Of a stretch of 64,000 nt of DNA, positions 26,301-38,795 are shown in pieces. The notes under the pieces were generated by a model. That model was not told the origin of the DNA. It did no database searches and worked only from the letters and a program-made list of their open reading frames with translations. Numbering within the stretch: position 1 is the stretch's first letter; every line of letters starts with the position of its first letter. The stretch comes from Trichinella spiralis (taxonomy: Eukaryota > Nematoda > Enoplea > Trichinellida > Trichinellidae): positions 5,573,525-5,637,524 of the forward strand of contig CM012954.1 in NCBI GenBank assembly GCA_000181795.3, given 5' to 3'. The translations under genes and the position numbers were made by a program.

Positions 26301-29300
26301 AGAATGATCGCAGAAATTAATTTCTATTTGAAACGAAAAATGGTCGCTGAATCGATGAAGTAATAAAATTTTCATATTTTACGCTAGAAGCGAAGCAGCA
26401 CTGGTGAATACTTTTGCAAAAATATTTCTTTCTTAGCAGAGTTGCTAACAGAAATTACATTTCATTTTCCCTTTTATATTTTCTAAACTGGTGCCCAAAA
26501 TTTTCGCATAAAATCCCGTGATTTCACACTGTTGTGTCACAGTTCCACGTGTAAAGAACACCACTAACCATTGGCCATCATTTCATCAAATTGAACACAT
26601 TTTCACAACGACAAATGACCACGCTTCATCAAAATATGCTCAACGCATAAACTCGATACGCGCAGCATAAAAATGCCCATCACTATGATTAATTGTTTAC
26701 TGAACATGACGCGCCAAACACATATTCCAAGATAAAATTTTCAACAACAACACGCAAAGCCGTTCATTTTCATCACCGACCGCCCTTAAATAATGAGAGA
26801 TAATGCGCTATTAAAACACTTAATGATTATGATGGTTATTCCATGTAAAAAATTCAGTTTAATCTCATTTAATAGTTCAATGCATCATCATTATCTATTC
26901 AAATGAAATATCACACCCTTTAAATAATATAAAATAACAAAAATAGTTGACGTATGAATTGAAAAGTTTTCAAATTCAAGAAAAAAATTAATTTCTGTTT
27001 TCAAATAAATCAAAAGAAAGTTAAATCAATCAAAACTGATAACAAATTAAATATAAACAAATATGTGTAATGCCTATTATTGATGGTGAATTAATTACGT
27101 TTCTGTTATCTGAATGCAGTCACAATTAACACAGACCATCCTCTCTGCCCATTACAATGAATGCAATGACAGCAAACATAATAGAACTAGCTGATCTGAT
27201 TGATCGCCATCATCCCAATATCCTTTGATCATGTAGTTTATACATAAATATATAAACAGATGCTAATATTGAACGGTACATAATTTGTTATGGCAAATTG
27301 AAAACGAATTCAACAATCCACTGAAGCGGAAAGTTATCTATGCAAGACATCGTGTGAAGGACATAAATTTCTATCACAACACAACATAAACATTTTTTTC
27401 GTAATTTCGTAACAACTAAACAAAAGTAACAATAACAAATAAACAAAAAATGACGCAAGAGATTAGCTACGATAAAACACTGGCAATAAATTATGACTGC
27501 CTAATTCTAGAGTATTTCAAAGTGAATAATACAAATCAAGTTAGAAATAAACAAATGAATATAAAACAACTGCTAATAAATTATTTTCGTGGATTTATGC
27601 AAGCTTCTGTACAAAAAAGTTACTCATCATCAACATATAATTTCCTGACAAAATGCGCGCTGCAATAAAGTTGAAAATTTATCAAACTTGAATACTATAA
27701 TCATACTGTATTCGTATGCATAATTCATGCAAAACTAAACGGTTTCACTACTTTTGAAATAAAATATCTATCATTCACAATCAATTACATTTTGTAAAAT
27801 TAAATTCAAATATTTCGGTGAATTTTTTAAATAAACGTCAAAGAATTACCTCACCTTACAACTATTTCAAGTATATAACAAAAGAAAGCAAATTTTCAGT
27901 ATTAAATAATTATTGTCAAATGTTAGAACATTTTTCAAAAATAATATGTATGTACCAGTAAAAAAGTGCATGCAATTTGTTGATAAACCATCGTGTCCAG
28001 AAACTGACAAGAATTAGTCGTGTGCTTCAATAAAACAAAACATTACCCTGAGAAGATATCCATCGTCAGGTAAAATAATATGCTCAAGGATTAAATTAGA
28101 TTAGAGTTGAGCTCGCGGAAGCTAGTTTCCGTCACGTTCACTTGATCAGTGCTAACGCTAACAAGCACTTGAAATTCAATCAAATACGCCTTGATAAGTT
28201 TCAATCATAAACACTAACTTATAAGCAAGCATTTTCAGAAAAAAACTGTATGGAAATAGGAAAAACTAAAATAAAAAAGAAAGACAGAAAGAAAGAACTT
28301 ACCTGGATATTTAATTAACGCTGCCGATGGCAAGCCGTGAAAACCAGGTGAAGAGGCAATTCTCATTGGGGTGACATGCTGAGTCAGAACTATCTGATCT
28401 TCGTTGAGCGGTATCCGAACCTCTTCACAAACATCCCGATCGTCAGCCATCAGTGATATTCTACTTTAGAAGGTCTGCCTGCTGATGATATTCATCCTCT
28501 GCCACCTTCATTTATGTTCATGCAGAATTGTCTGCACCTACATACAGCGCACATTTGTAGCTCAACGTAAACTAGGACGTCTCCAATACCAATTCAAATT
28601 CAAGCTTATCCAAGCAACAAATTCAGCGTCGGTGACTAAACGTCAGATGTTACAGTGAAAATGTTCTGAAATTAAGAAAAAACCATCCGGTCAGAATGCA
28701 CGTCAATTGACAATTTGTCAACAACACCATCACCACCACCAACAACAACAAGAATATGAATAAGCATGAGAAATGATAGCAAAGCCTTGATTTATTTCAA
28801 AATTCATCTCTATATTTCAGTTCTATTTCTAATCAAAAGTCAAATTTTCATCTTACTGACCATCGATGTGGAGAAAACCATGAAATGAAAATTAATATTT
28901 ACAGCAACCTTATTAATCACGAAACAGTTTGTTTAATTAATTATTTACTACTCTGAACAGCTGGAAACGATGTAATATTACACTGAATAACCGTTGGAAA
29001 TAAAATCATAAAACTGCATTTCAAAATTTACCAAAAGATAACAGCAACTTCACCTTAAAATTAATTAACTCTGTCCAAATGAAATTAAAATAAAATTTAC
29101 TTCAAATCAATACTTATATTACACACACACATACGCGCGCACACCCACAAACACACACACACATATATATAATATAAAATTCAAAATTTAAAACATCTTA
29201 ACAAAGGGTGAAATTTAGATAATGCAGACAACTTACAAACGTAAACATTTTCTAAAAACAAGAACTGCTCATTTATCATGTCCATTAATAATATCCATCT

Positions 29301-32300
29301 GCCAATATTACGCTTACTTCACAAACAGCCACAGATATCATCAGCTAGAATGAGTATTATATTCTCAATCTCAGCTATATTTCAAGTAATAAACACATTT
29401 TTCTTGAATTTCTCTAGCAGGCGAAATGGAAAACTTAACTGTATAGAATACACAATTACAAATAACGAAAAATAATTCCAATATGTTTTTTCGCAATACA
29501 TTCCAGGAGAAGAATAAATTAGCGTGAGATCTACTTACATGACAATTAACTTCTTCTCATAAAATTCGCATATAAATTCATCAATAAATAAATATTGCAG
29601 AATTGTTCAATCAAATTTCCATTAAACCAAAAATTTAAAATGACTAAACAGAACAACGGAACCGGCTAAAACATTAAATTGAATTAAACATTCGACAACA
29701 AATAAGTAACCACTTCAATCAAATAGATATATATGGACAACTTTTTCTTCTGAAATATTCATTCAGCTACATTACGTTTCCTTGATAATGAAATTTACAA
29801 AACAAAGGACAATTTAATTTGTGAAATTCAAAAAAGAGACTAATCATCGCTTTATCTGCAAGAAAACCACGTTCTGCTATTCTACATCAGAGGAACATAT
29901 ATATATGTATAATTATAGGGAATGTAAAAAATACGACGCACATCAAATCCATACAATTTGGAATATTTCACAAATTAACTATAAGAGCTTAATATTTAAA
30001 TTCTGAATCATGAGGAGAAAAGTTTTAACAAAATTTATATTATAAAAATGAGCATAATAACATAAGAATAAAATAACCAAAAAATTTTCATTATATTCAT
30101 AATTATATCAGTTATAAATAAATAAAATGATATATAACTACAAATACAACTACAATATTCAAGGTGGGAATTCAGAAGAGGAACTTACTCATAAAATTAA
30201 ACAAGTATAATAATAATAATAACATATTCATCATGTGGTGAAAATGTGAACACACGAAATAGTAGTAAATGAAAACCAGTATAAGCAACAAGCAAGAGAG
30301 ATTTTCGAGGAATGACGGTAAGAAAAAGAAAATTTTAAACGCGCATCGTCCAACATACCAATGATCAATAAAAATTCCTCGTCCCAGAGGAATGCCTCTA
30401 TGGCCACCTGCGATAAGATGCTTTTTCTTACTTTAAACATTCCTCGATGAAAGGAAGATTCAAAGCAAAATATTTGCACAATATTTTTAAAAGAGAATTT
30501 CTGCTCATAAATTAAGCGTATACTTAAGAAACGTTACTTTTAAAAGCATATGAGAAAAAAACAAAAAAATTTTTCCCCTCCAAACTCAAACTAAATTCCA
30601 CACTCTATTTTGCATCAATAATTGCATCATAAATTAAATGATGACGAACTGAACATTTTCAAATAACTGATCCAATAATAAATAATGAAATTCAACACGA
30701 AAATCTTTCATAAAAAGCTAATAAAACAAAAAATCCATACCCAGAAAGATGAAACACTGACAAATATACGCACATAAATCAGAAAATGCATAATTCGAAA
30801 TTTGCAAATCACGAGCAATGTGTTTCTGAATTGTGATGTTGCAAAGTTGTTGTTTTTTTTTTTAATTTAAAATGAAGCAAATCGAATACTTCTCACTTTC
30901 AGAATATCTCTGGCTATTTTCAAGTTCTATTCACAAAGTTATTCAACTTAAAATGTGTTATGTTAAATCAGTAAACATCGTTATGACGAGTAGGTGTAAC
31001 AGTAAACAAAAAGTAAATAAGAATGTCACTTACGGTAAATCAAATTTCAATTATTTCAGAAGGTACCTCATAGTTAGTCATCATATCATGTCAAAAGCGC
31101 AAATGTATACAATAATTTGACAAATTCATTTCTTTTTAAATCAAACATGCAATTATCAAAATATTATTTATTCATGCAATTTCAATGGTATCTGAATGTC
31201 AGAAATGTAAGTAAAAATAAAAAAGAAAAAGAATAATGACAATCTAGACAAACTCAAACAACCCCACGTAAAAGCTACTAATCCTATCTCATAAAATAAA
31301 GAACAAAAGTTAAAATCAATAATAAATTCAACAATCGATGAAAATAAAAATTCACTCGTGCTTTCAAAAATCATCTCCCCCCCTTACTGTATAGTTTTCA
31401 AAATGACAATAAGCATGTATAATAAATACAGCCTATTCTAATAATTAAATCGAAAAAGTTTCATTTGAATTTAAATACAATAATCATACTGAACAGAAAT
31501 CCTCATTTACTAAATGAATAAAATCAATAACAACTGAACATAATCATCTTAATTTGACAATTTTCATCCACTGCTAATTTGCATAACTAAATAATATCGT
31601 AATTAAATTACAAATTTTCCTTTTTCACTTATTTTTAATCTGTTCACATCAATTAGATTAAGAAGGATTGTTAATAACTTCTGAACTTTGCAACTTTCCC
31701 ATATTTATCAAAATAAAATAACTTATCGTTTTACAAACTGAAATAATAATAACATAATTTGAGAAAAAAAAATATTTTTTTTGAAAATAGAAATTCTCAT
31801 TTCAATATTTTCTAGCCAATTATTTCGGTTTGATCACTGTTGCAGATCATGCGCAAAAATTTGCAATTCACACATGCACACACACTCGCTCGTATTGCAC
31901 ACTTTACATGATCACATTCATTGTGGCAAAACAAGCGAAAAAATCATCTCATCAATATATTGTTGCTTTGAATCAGAGAAGAAACTTCAAAATCAGCACT
32001 GTAAAAAATGGAAATACTGTCGATGCAATAATTAAAAAGATAACATGCAAATACAAAAAATATTCAATTCTCCAATTGCAAACAATTATAAAAAGTTAAA
32101 AATATAACTCAAAAGCATAAATCAAAGAAAATAAAAAAAATTTTTTTTTAAATAAATATGCAACCACAAAAAAGAAAAACGTACAACTTTTTGAAGAGAA
32201 TACCTGAGAGTATTGTTTTCCTTCAAAAATACTGTAGTCTTGTTTTATTGTATTAGTACTGTTATTGAGTGGAAAATTGCCAACCGCGCCTGGTGGAACC

Positions 32301-32338
32301 ACAAGATCTGTTGAAGTTGAACAACACCACACGCTCAT
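20393..32338 (-). CDS. Stomatin/MEC-2-like band 7 protein, several alternative N-termini
   Basis: Common core exons on the minus strand: 22611-22508, 22311-22239, 21861-21779, 21689-21486, 21301-21167, 20803-20393. They encode a short cytosolic lead, a hydrophobic hairpin ([20 protein letters not shown], with Pro in the turn), the SPFH/band 7 domain ([51 protein letters not shown]), an Ala/Glu-rich coiled coil and the oligomerisation segment [18 protein letters not shown] [16 protein letters not shown]. The C-terminal tail is Ser/Thr/Pro-rich and unlike other stomatins. Three alternative starts are supported: 24827-24764 (21 codons), 28450-28303 (49 codons), and 32338-32204 plus the 49-base exon 30407-30359. 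These give proteins of about 357, 385 and 397 aa. Stomatins are inner-leaflet membrane scaffolds that modulate ion channels; in nematodes MEC-2 acts with DEG/ENaC channels in touch neurons. The exact orthologue is not settled. Confidence 0.9.
22803..22889 (-). other. Candidate cassette exon of the stomatin-like gene
   Basis: On the minus strand an 87-base open segment lies between a good 3' splice site (ATTCATAG) and a 5' splice site (GAAG then GTAATAG). Its entry and exit phases are both 1, matching the flanking first exons and the core exon at 22611, and its length is a multiple of three. It would insert 29 residues including [15 protein letters not shown] just before the membrane hairpin lead. 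Confidence 0.35.
22890..24763. other. Intron of the stomatin-like gene, with a plus-strand TATA element
   Basis: AT-rich intron. At 23620-23627 a perfect TATATAAA faces the plus strand and is followed about 45 bases later by a CAGT tandem repeat (23667-23686) and a 25-codon ORF starting at about 23719 ([14 protein letters not shown]). This could mark a small nested transcript, but no splice sites or homology support it. Confidence 0.3.
24764..24827 (-). other. Alternative first coding exon b of the stomatin-like gene
   Basis: ATG at 24827 opens [20 protein letters not shown] and ends in phase 1 at a GTATAC donor. Phase 1 is what the core exon at 22611 requires. The less AT-rich DNA at about 24830-25670 may be its 5'UTR or promoter. 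Confidence 0.65.
24828..28302. other. Upstream region of exon b / intron below exon a
   Basis: 24830-25670 is less AT-rich, with a GTT/CAA trinucleotide run near 25413, and probably includes the 5'UTR and promoter of isoform b. The rest is AT-rich with CTAT repeats near 25806 and ATT repeats near 25916. No separate gene recognised. Confidence 0.4.
28303..28450 (-). other. Alternative first coding exon a of the stomatin-like gene
   Basis: ATG at 28450 opens [20 protein letters not shown] and continues for 49 codons to a consensus GTAAGT donor in phase 1, compatible with the common core exon. Confidence 0.7.
28451..32203. other. Large intron of the stomatin-like gene
   Basis: AT-rich intron containing a CA microsatellite at about 29124-29165 and the 49-base exon at 30359-30407. 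Short ORFs here have no protein-like features. Confidence 0.5.
30359..30407 (-). other. 49-base internal exon linking first exon c to the stomatin core
   Basis: On the minus strand the segment between TTATCGCAG and a GTATGT donor is 49 bases long. It enters in phase 0 and leaves in phase 1. First exon c ends in phase 0 and the core needs phase 1, so this exon makes the join legal. It encodes [16 protein letters not shown] plus one base. Confidence 0.4.
32204..32338 (-). other. Alternative first coding exon c of the stomatin-like gene
   Basis: ATG at 32338 opens [20 protein letters not shown]. Forty-five codons end in phase 0 at a CTCAG-GTATTC donor. The adjacent cysteines could be palmitoylated, fitting a membrane scaffold. 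Less AT-rich DNA at 32340-32720 may be its 5'UTR and promoter. Confidence 0.5.
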
Positions 32339-35300
32339 CCGTTCCAATTCTCAGATTGTCGAATCAAATGTCGCTCGACCGCTTGATCAAAATTGAATAC
32401 AATCTTCCGTAATTAATGTTCCATTTCATCGTGCTGAAAATCGATTCAGATTGGAGGATACAAGCGAAAAGCTTGCCTGGACAACAAAAGTATTAATCCC
32501 GACGGAATGGACGCGTGAAATTTTTCACAAAAAAGCGACACCGACTAATTGTACAAATTGGCTAAGAATTCCTTGGCAAGGAAAATCTAATTTCCACCGT
32601 TCCAGTAGGAAGTGAAATCGACGGACCGGTAAAAATGCTCGAATCGGAAAACAGTGTGGGGTGTGGTCTTCTCTCTTCTTTTCTCCTTTGCTCGAACAAC
32701 ATTTCTCTCCCCCTCTCTTAATTCTTGTGCAGTGAAATAGGGAAAATTGCACTGCTGTGAACAGACAAAGAAAAATGCAAATCTGATCATCATTACAGTT
32801 GCTTCGGTTTGATTTTCATCCAAATTTGTACATTTGACTTTGTTTGAAGGTAAAATTTTCCAATCCATAAAATATGATTCGACTTTACAAAATTCATAAT
32901 TAATTTGAAGTGAACAATGTTTTGTCTTTGAAATTTCAAAAAAAAGCAATTCAATTATAAAAATTGTCAAAATAAAATTACTTCTGCATACTGTTTGTCT
33001 TCAATTACTGTAGCAATTGTTTCAGCAACTGGGGATAATTATTTCATTTATCAAAACTGAAAAAATTCAAAAGTAAATAAATTATTCAAAAATTAATTCC
33101 ATAAAACAGTCGAAATTCAGAACATTCCATTCAGAAAATTTTCATTATTTTTTCAAAATACAATTACAGGAAAATATAAATTTCTTTTCTTTAAAAATAT
33201 TATTAATAATCAAGTAGAATTGAGTAAAAGTGTAATTTGCATAAACTTGTTGCTGAATATTAGCAAGAATTAGAATGCAAACACAAATAATATATTCTTT
33301 TAAACTGTGTAGTGTATTAAAAATGAAATTTATGGACGTTTAAACTTTTTTTTTTCAATTACAAAAATAAGCGTGCAACCTATTGAACTTCACAACAAGA
33401 TCAACATTGATAAACAAGGGATGCACATCTTCTGACTGATGACATTTAGACAATGTTAAAATTGGTCAACATTTTCAATAATTCAATGCCAATTAGCAGA
33501 TGGACGACCAGAAAAATTAACAAAGCTAACGTGTCAAGTCCAGCTTCCATTGTAGACTGGTAATTAATTAAAATCTGCCATTATCATATTGAAAAAAATG
33601 TTCCAGAATGATCAGCATAAGAAATGCTGATCGATGAAGCAAGCATTAAGCAGAAGAATAATTACACGCGAATCACAAGAAATTGTTTACAAAAGATCAT
33701 TAATGAAAGAACATGAGCAAAAATGAAGAGCCGAACTGCTTTCCTGAAATCAATGAAAAAAACAGCCAACCAAACATACAACTTCACTCAAAAATAGTGA
33801 ATTTGTTGTGTTAAAAAAGACAGATAATTTGCAAACACAAATAATATATTTAAGCATTTTGCTGTAGAAAAAAAAATATACATCCATGATTCACATTTAA
33901 ATCGATACGAAAGCGAATTCTTGTAGCTGCATGGTAAGCAGTTGGAAATTGAATTAGAATCAAGCATGACACGAAAAACATAGTCAAACGACCTGTCAAA
34001 ATCAAACCTTACTTACATACTTACTTACTAGAAAAGAATTTTGAACAAATTTTCAAAATGGGCAAATCTAATTCCCATCAGAATATAATCGAACCTGATA
34101 ATAATCTAAGTGAAAAGTGAATAAATTCAAGTAACAATACTTGCAAGTATCAGATGAAATACATCGTGTGCAATATCGAAAGATAGTCATCATATCATGT
34201 GATGTGAAGAAAAAACAATTTGATGATCAATTATGAGAATGGTAGCGCAAAATTGGTAAATAATTAACAACCAAGTGAAGTTGACAATGAAAAATGCAAT
34301 TCACTCTGAGATGATTAATATAAAATTGAAATTAAATAAATCTCTAAAAATACAGTGCAAGTGAAATGAACATATAGCAAAGAGCAAGAAAAGTGAACAT
34401 GTAAAATTCAAATTTCTAAACAAAACAAGCATCTTTATACCAACAAGTTGATTATCACATCCAAGCAATTAATATCGTATAACATTGGACAAATATGAAG
34501 AACTTGAACACATTTTTGATATGTAAACACGGATAGAAACGACTTTAAATAATACTGAAGTAAAGCCAAAAAATAATTGTAAAAATTTTCTAACTTGCGA
34601 TTGTGCACATGCGTTGTTTTAACAAATTTGTAAAATTTTGGAACTTACAAAAAATTAAAAACTCCAAATGAAGAACAAGCAACCAAAATTCATCAAAGAA
34701 GGTCTAAGTAGAGAAACAGAGAAAAATTCAAAGCAGCAGACTGATTGACACTATGTCCAATTGCTCGCATTAGCAGTAGTAAGCGCGTTACAGATAATGT
34801 CAAAATGGGAGAAAATTAATTTAAAATCAAACAGTAATAATAATAATAATACAAAGTTAAGGAATATTTGAACAATATATAAAGAGAACATACAAACAAA
34901 CAAAAATTTCAATATACCGTTAGTGTGAAAATTTAAATTTAAAAAATGTCTATCTTTGACTTCATTCCAAAAATCAGTTTGAAAATACACTGTTTTTTTT
35001 GCACAATGCGTGTGAAAGAAAAAAAATAAAATTTATAGAAATTGTATAGAATAAATCCAATTACCTGAAAATAAAAAGATTTTTTTTCAATAAAATCATA
35101 ATTAAATAAATCAATGTTATATGAAACGGACAATTATACCAGGAAAGGAGTTGGTTTGCCGAGATGCAAGCGGAAAAATCAACCAAAATGAAAATACTAT
35201 CTTTTTAAGCATTCAATAAACGTCAAATATTGCAACTTGACACTAAATTGATTTTTCAAGACGACTGTCAACGCGACAAATGAATCAAATCGACAAGTAA

Positions 35301-37900
35301 GAAGAAAAAAATATTCACAAATTCTGTTTGCAAAATTTTCTTCATTAACTTCCCGCTTATTAGAAGAAAAATATTCATTTTTTCTTTGAACATCTTTCCT
35401 CAAAAGTTCAGCAATATAATTGTTAAAATCAAAAGCAAAAAAAACAAAATTATAACACCTAACCGTTGACATATAAATGCATCTCTGTTTTACGTTTAAG
35501 TGTTTAATTGGATAATAATCGATCAGTGTTGAAGCAACAAAGTCAAAGCATTGTCAAACTGCGGAACTTCTTTTTATCACTTATCAATTGTTAACATCGG
35601 CAAGCTTTGAATTCAATGCACTCGAAGACTGAATTTCAACAATAAGAACAACAAAACAATGTAACATATCTCACGATAAAGTTCTGAAGAATAATCATGC
35701 ATCACACACATACTGACGACAATTTAAAGCATTATCCGTGGTGCTTCTTTAAAAATAAACACCATTCCCTGAGGAACCCCTGAAGAAATATAATTTTGAA
35801 GAAAAAAAAAACAGAATTTCTCATTATTTAATTTTAGTACTTTTTTATTATCTCTTCGTTTCAAAGTATTTGAGTCCAAGCAAAATTATTACATTATTTT
35901 GAAAAGCTAATTTATCACTTCAAAATGCTCATTGCAATTTATTACAAGCAAATATATCTCCACAGACACTAGCACTTGATAATCGAATACCAATCAACAC
36001 AATGTAACTGTCTTAGCAAAGTGGAAAACTCGCATTTCTAAAATTAGCATTTGAGAAAAATGACTACTCCAAAAGTGCTCAATAAATCAGTTTCACTAGA
36101 CACTTGAAAATGCATTCATATTTCACACAAATTCACCAAAGCAACAGTTCTTTTTCGTTCACTATTCAACAAGCAATAAATTAAATCCAACTATAAAATT
36201 ACTATGCTTTATTAGTAATTAACTATTTTTAAATTTTAGCATAATAAACCCATGCTAACATCTCAAAACAAAAATGCCATGCTCATAATTGAACAACCAA
36301 CTTTGTACGCAAACGTATAGCCAGCTGCAAACGTTGGTTAAAGCAAACTATCTTTTCAACAACACAGTGTGATCATTTCCAGCGACATAACATATTGAAA
36401 TTAATACTACATTAGCTGAATTTCTTATGTCTGTTAATGCTTCAAATAAACGCTCTCCACAAAATACTGTTCTCTGTTTCGGATGCATTTCTCTAGTTAA
36501 ACTATCGCAACCAAATCATCCAAAACATACTGTTTGTTAATATCGAATGACAGAAAAAGAAGGAATCAATTGCATTCAAAATTCATGCAAATAATTCACA
36601 ATGGTTTTTCGATATTACTGAAGTATAAATTTCATCTTCATCACACAAAAGCCAACACTAACTGCGCCCTAACCATAAAAAATGAATATACGATCTCAAA
36701 AAAATCAATCTCCAGTAAAAATGCATTAATTGAAAATTGTAAAAATGAAAAAATTCTGCAATTTTTTAAAACAGGATTTCGGATTAAAATTCTGACATAC
36801 AAATCAATGAATGCGGGATTTCTAAAGCTAGAGAACTGCACAAACCGTGGACCACCTCAAACAATCGATCTGCTTGCAAAACTTGACGGTCTTGTTTCTA
36901 TTATTTAATATTACAACGATATAATTGATTGCGCAAATCAATCCAGCGCGGTCATTTCAAAACTAATCATTGCAATTGAAAGACAGAAAGCTAACTTAAT
37001 GAACCCACTGCCGAACATACAATTAAATTATGAAAATGCAGAAAATAATGCACATTTGAATAAAAGATCTTAAAACCAACTGACTGTAGAATCTAAGCAT
37101 GACATTCGAAAAGAAACTGAACAAAAATTTAAATCTATTTGTAATTATCAAATAATCAACATAAATAGTTTAAAATATTGTAGAAATTCATTTCTAACAA
37201 ATCAATATCATTAATAGCAGTGAACGGAAAAATAAACAAACTTATTTGATAACATTTTTAAAGGATTCAGCTAATTAATAGCTACAATTAATTTACTTTA
37301 AATAACCCACAAAATATACCAAACTACTTCATTTTAATAATCATTTCAAGAACAAAACTAAACTGCCGCCCACAGAAAATTTTTGTGCATTTCAAAAGCA
37401 AATAACTTATCTTTCAATAATATGAATACTGTCACTTACAGTAAGATTAAAAATAATTCTTAACAAGAATATAATGCAAAAAAAATATATGTATAATCAT
37501 ACCTTTGATTACATGATAGTATTTCAGCATACGTCTTCTTGTTTGAAACCTTTCAGAATCTGAAAATAATATCTTTTAATAAAAAAAAAACAACACCATA
37601 GAATACAAAATACAGAAAAGTAATTCAATAAATGTTTTATCTCATAAATATTAACAAATTTAACTTAATAAAATATTAAATTTAGTTCAATAATTCGCCG
37701 TCATGTCTACGAAATTATTATACTGCTATTTTTACGTTATTGTAATGACGATCATTATGACAGAACAAAATTTTCATCACAAACGACATTTCAGTTTCAT
37801 AACGCTGATTTTATGCCTGACAAAGCTTCATAAACAAGCCAATCAATGCTAAACGTACATTTTCAAAAATTCAAAATTTCCAAATAGCTGCATGCATCAT
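32339..37900. other. Intergenic, no gene recognised
   Basis: AT-rich DNA between the most distal stomatin first exon and the MRPS18B gene. Open frames here (for example 36534-36908 on +) are Lys/Asn/Ile-rich and lack homology, splice context and a promoter. ACTT repeats occur near 34008. Confidence 0.5.
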
Positions 37901-38795
37901 TTATCGTCTTCGATCACCGGATCGATACGGGCTCTGTTTAAAAGGATTCCGCCTGCGCCGTATCATATTCGGAAAAACATCAGGATTGTGAGTTGGATAG
38001 ACCAACTTTGGCGACTGTTGTTCGATAGCAGGAAATTCTGGTTCTTCTTCTACGAAATGATCATTGTCACCCTTAGGCCACCACGAATAATATTCCGAGT
38101 AATCGTAATTGCGGAATGGGACCGTAAAAGGGATGTAGCCTAAAAAAGAAACAATTTTTACTCGCATGATTACAATACAATAGCTTTTTGCATACCACAA
38201 TCAGTGGCTTTCGCAATTTCCACTCTCAACTTCAAATACTGATGCCCACACAAGCCAGATTTTCGACTCTCCACAAGTTGGCCTGTTTGCGGAATGATGA
38301 ACTGTTGTAAAAGTTTAATATTCTAAAAATAATTTTTTCAAATTCTTTGTTTCTTAAAAAAAACCAAGTCAAATTTAAAACAAACACGGTAATCAACGAC
38401 CAAATATTCATCGCGACAAATTGGACATGGATAGTTTGTCCTGAAACGACCATCTCCGTCAACACAATTTGGTCTGGTTCTTGATAGCATGTGCATAGGA
38501 CCTTTCATGTTCCGACGGTACAAAACCCAGATCAGATTATTACCATACGTTTGTTTGTAGGCTAGAATTTAAAAATTAGTACTTTGAAAAATCAAATTAT
38601 TCAATAAATACCTTCGCTTTCCATATATTTTACACTGACGGGCCAAGGATGTATAGGCCGAAGTTTATTCTTTCTTTTCTCCACATCATTCGTACCCAAT
38701 TCCTCCAAATTTACTGAAGCCATTTTTCCCTGGTCATTATCAATTTCTTCAACCGGCGTTGATTCTGAACACAGAAGACGGGATGGTAAAAGCAT
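37901..38795 (-). CDS. mrps18b: Mitochondrial ribosomal protein MRPS18B (mS40)
   Basis: Four exons on the minus strand (38795-38612, 38561-38386, 38301-38196, 38139-37901) encode 234 aa with consistent phases. The centre matches mitochondrial S18B: LIWVLYRRNMKGP (human VWVGYRRN.KG), then NYPCPICRDEYLVVDYR with its Cys pair, FIIPQTGQLVESRKSGLCGH and YLKLRVEIAKATDCG. The first residues, MLLPSRLLCSES, could begin an import sequence. The open frame continues upstream without an ATG, so an earlier spliced start is possible. The C-terminus, with SEYYSWWPKGD and an Arg-rich end, corresponds to the DPWYPWYNW region of the human protein. It is a small-subunit component of the mitochondrial ribosome. 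Confidence 0.85.

Noticed and set aside
36534-36908. 124-codon open frame on the plus strand
   Set aside because: Lys/Asn/Ile-rich composition expected of AT-rich noncoding DNA, no recognisable motif, no promoter or splice context.
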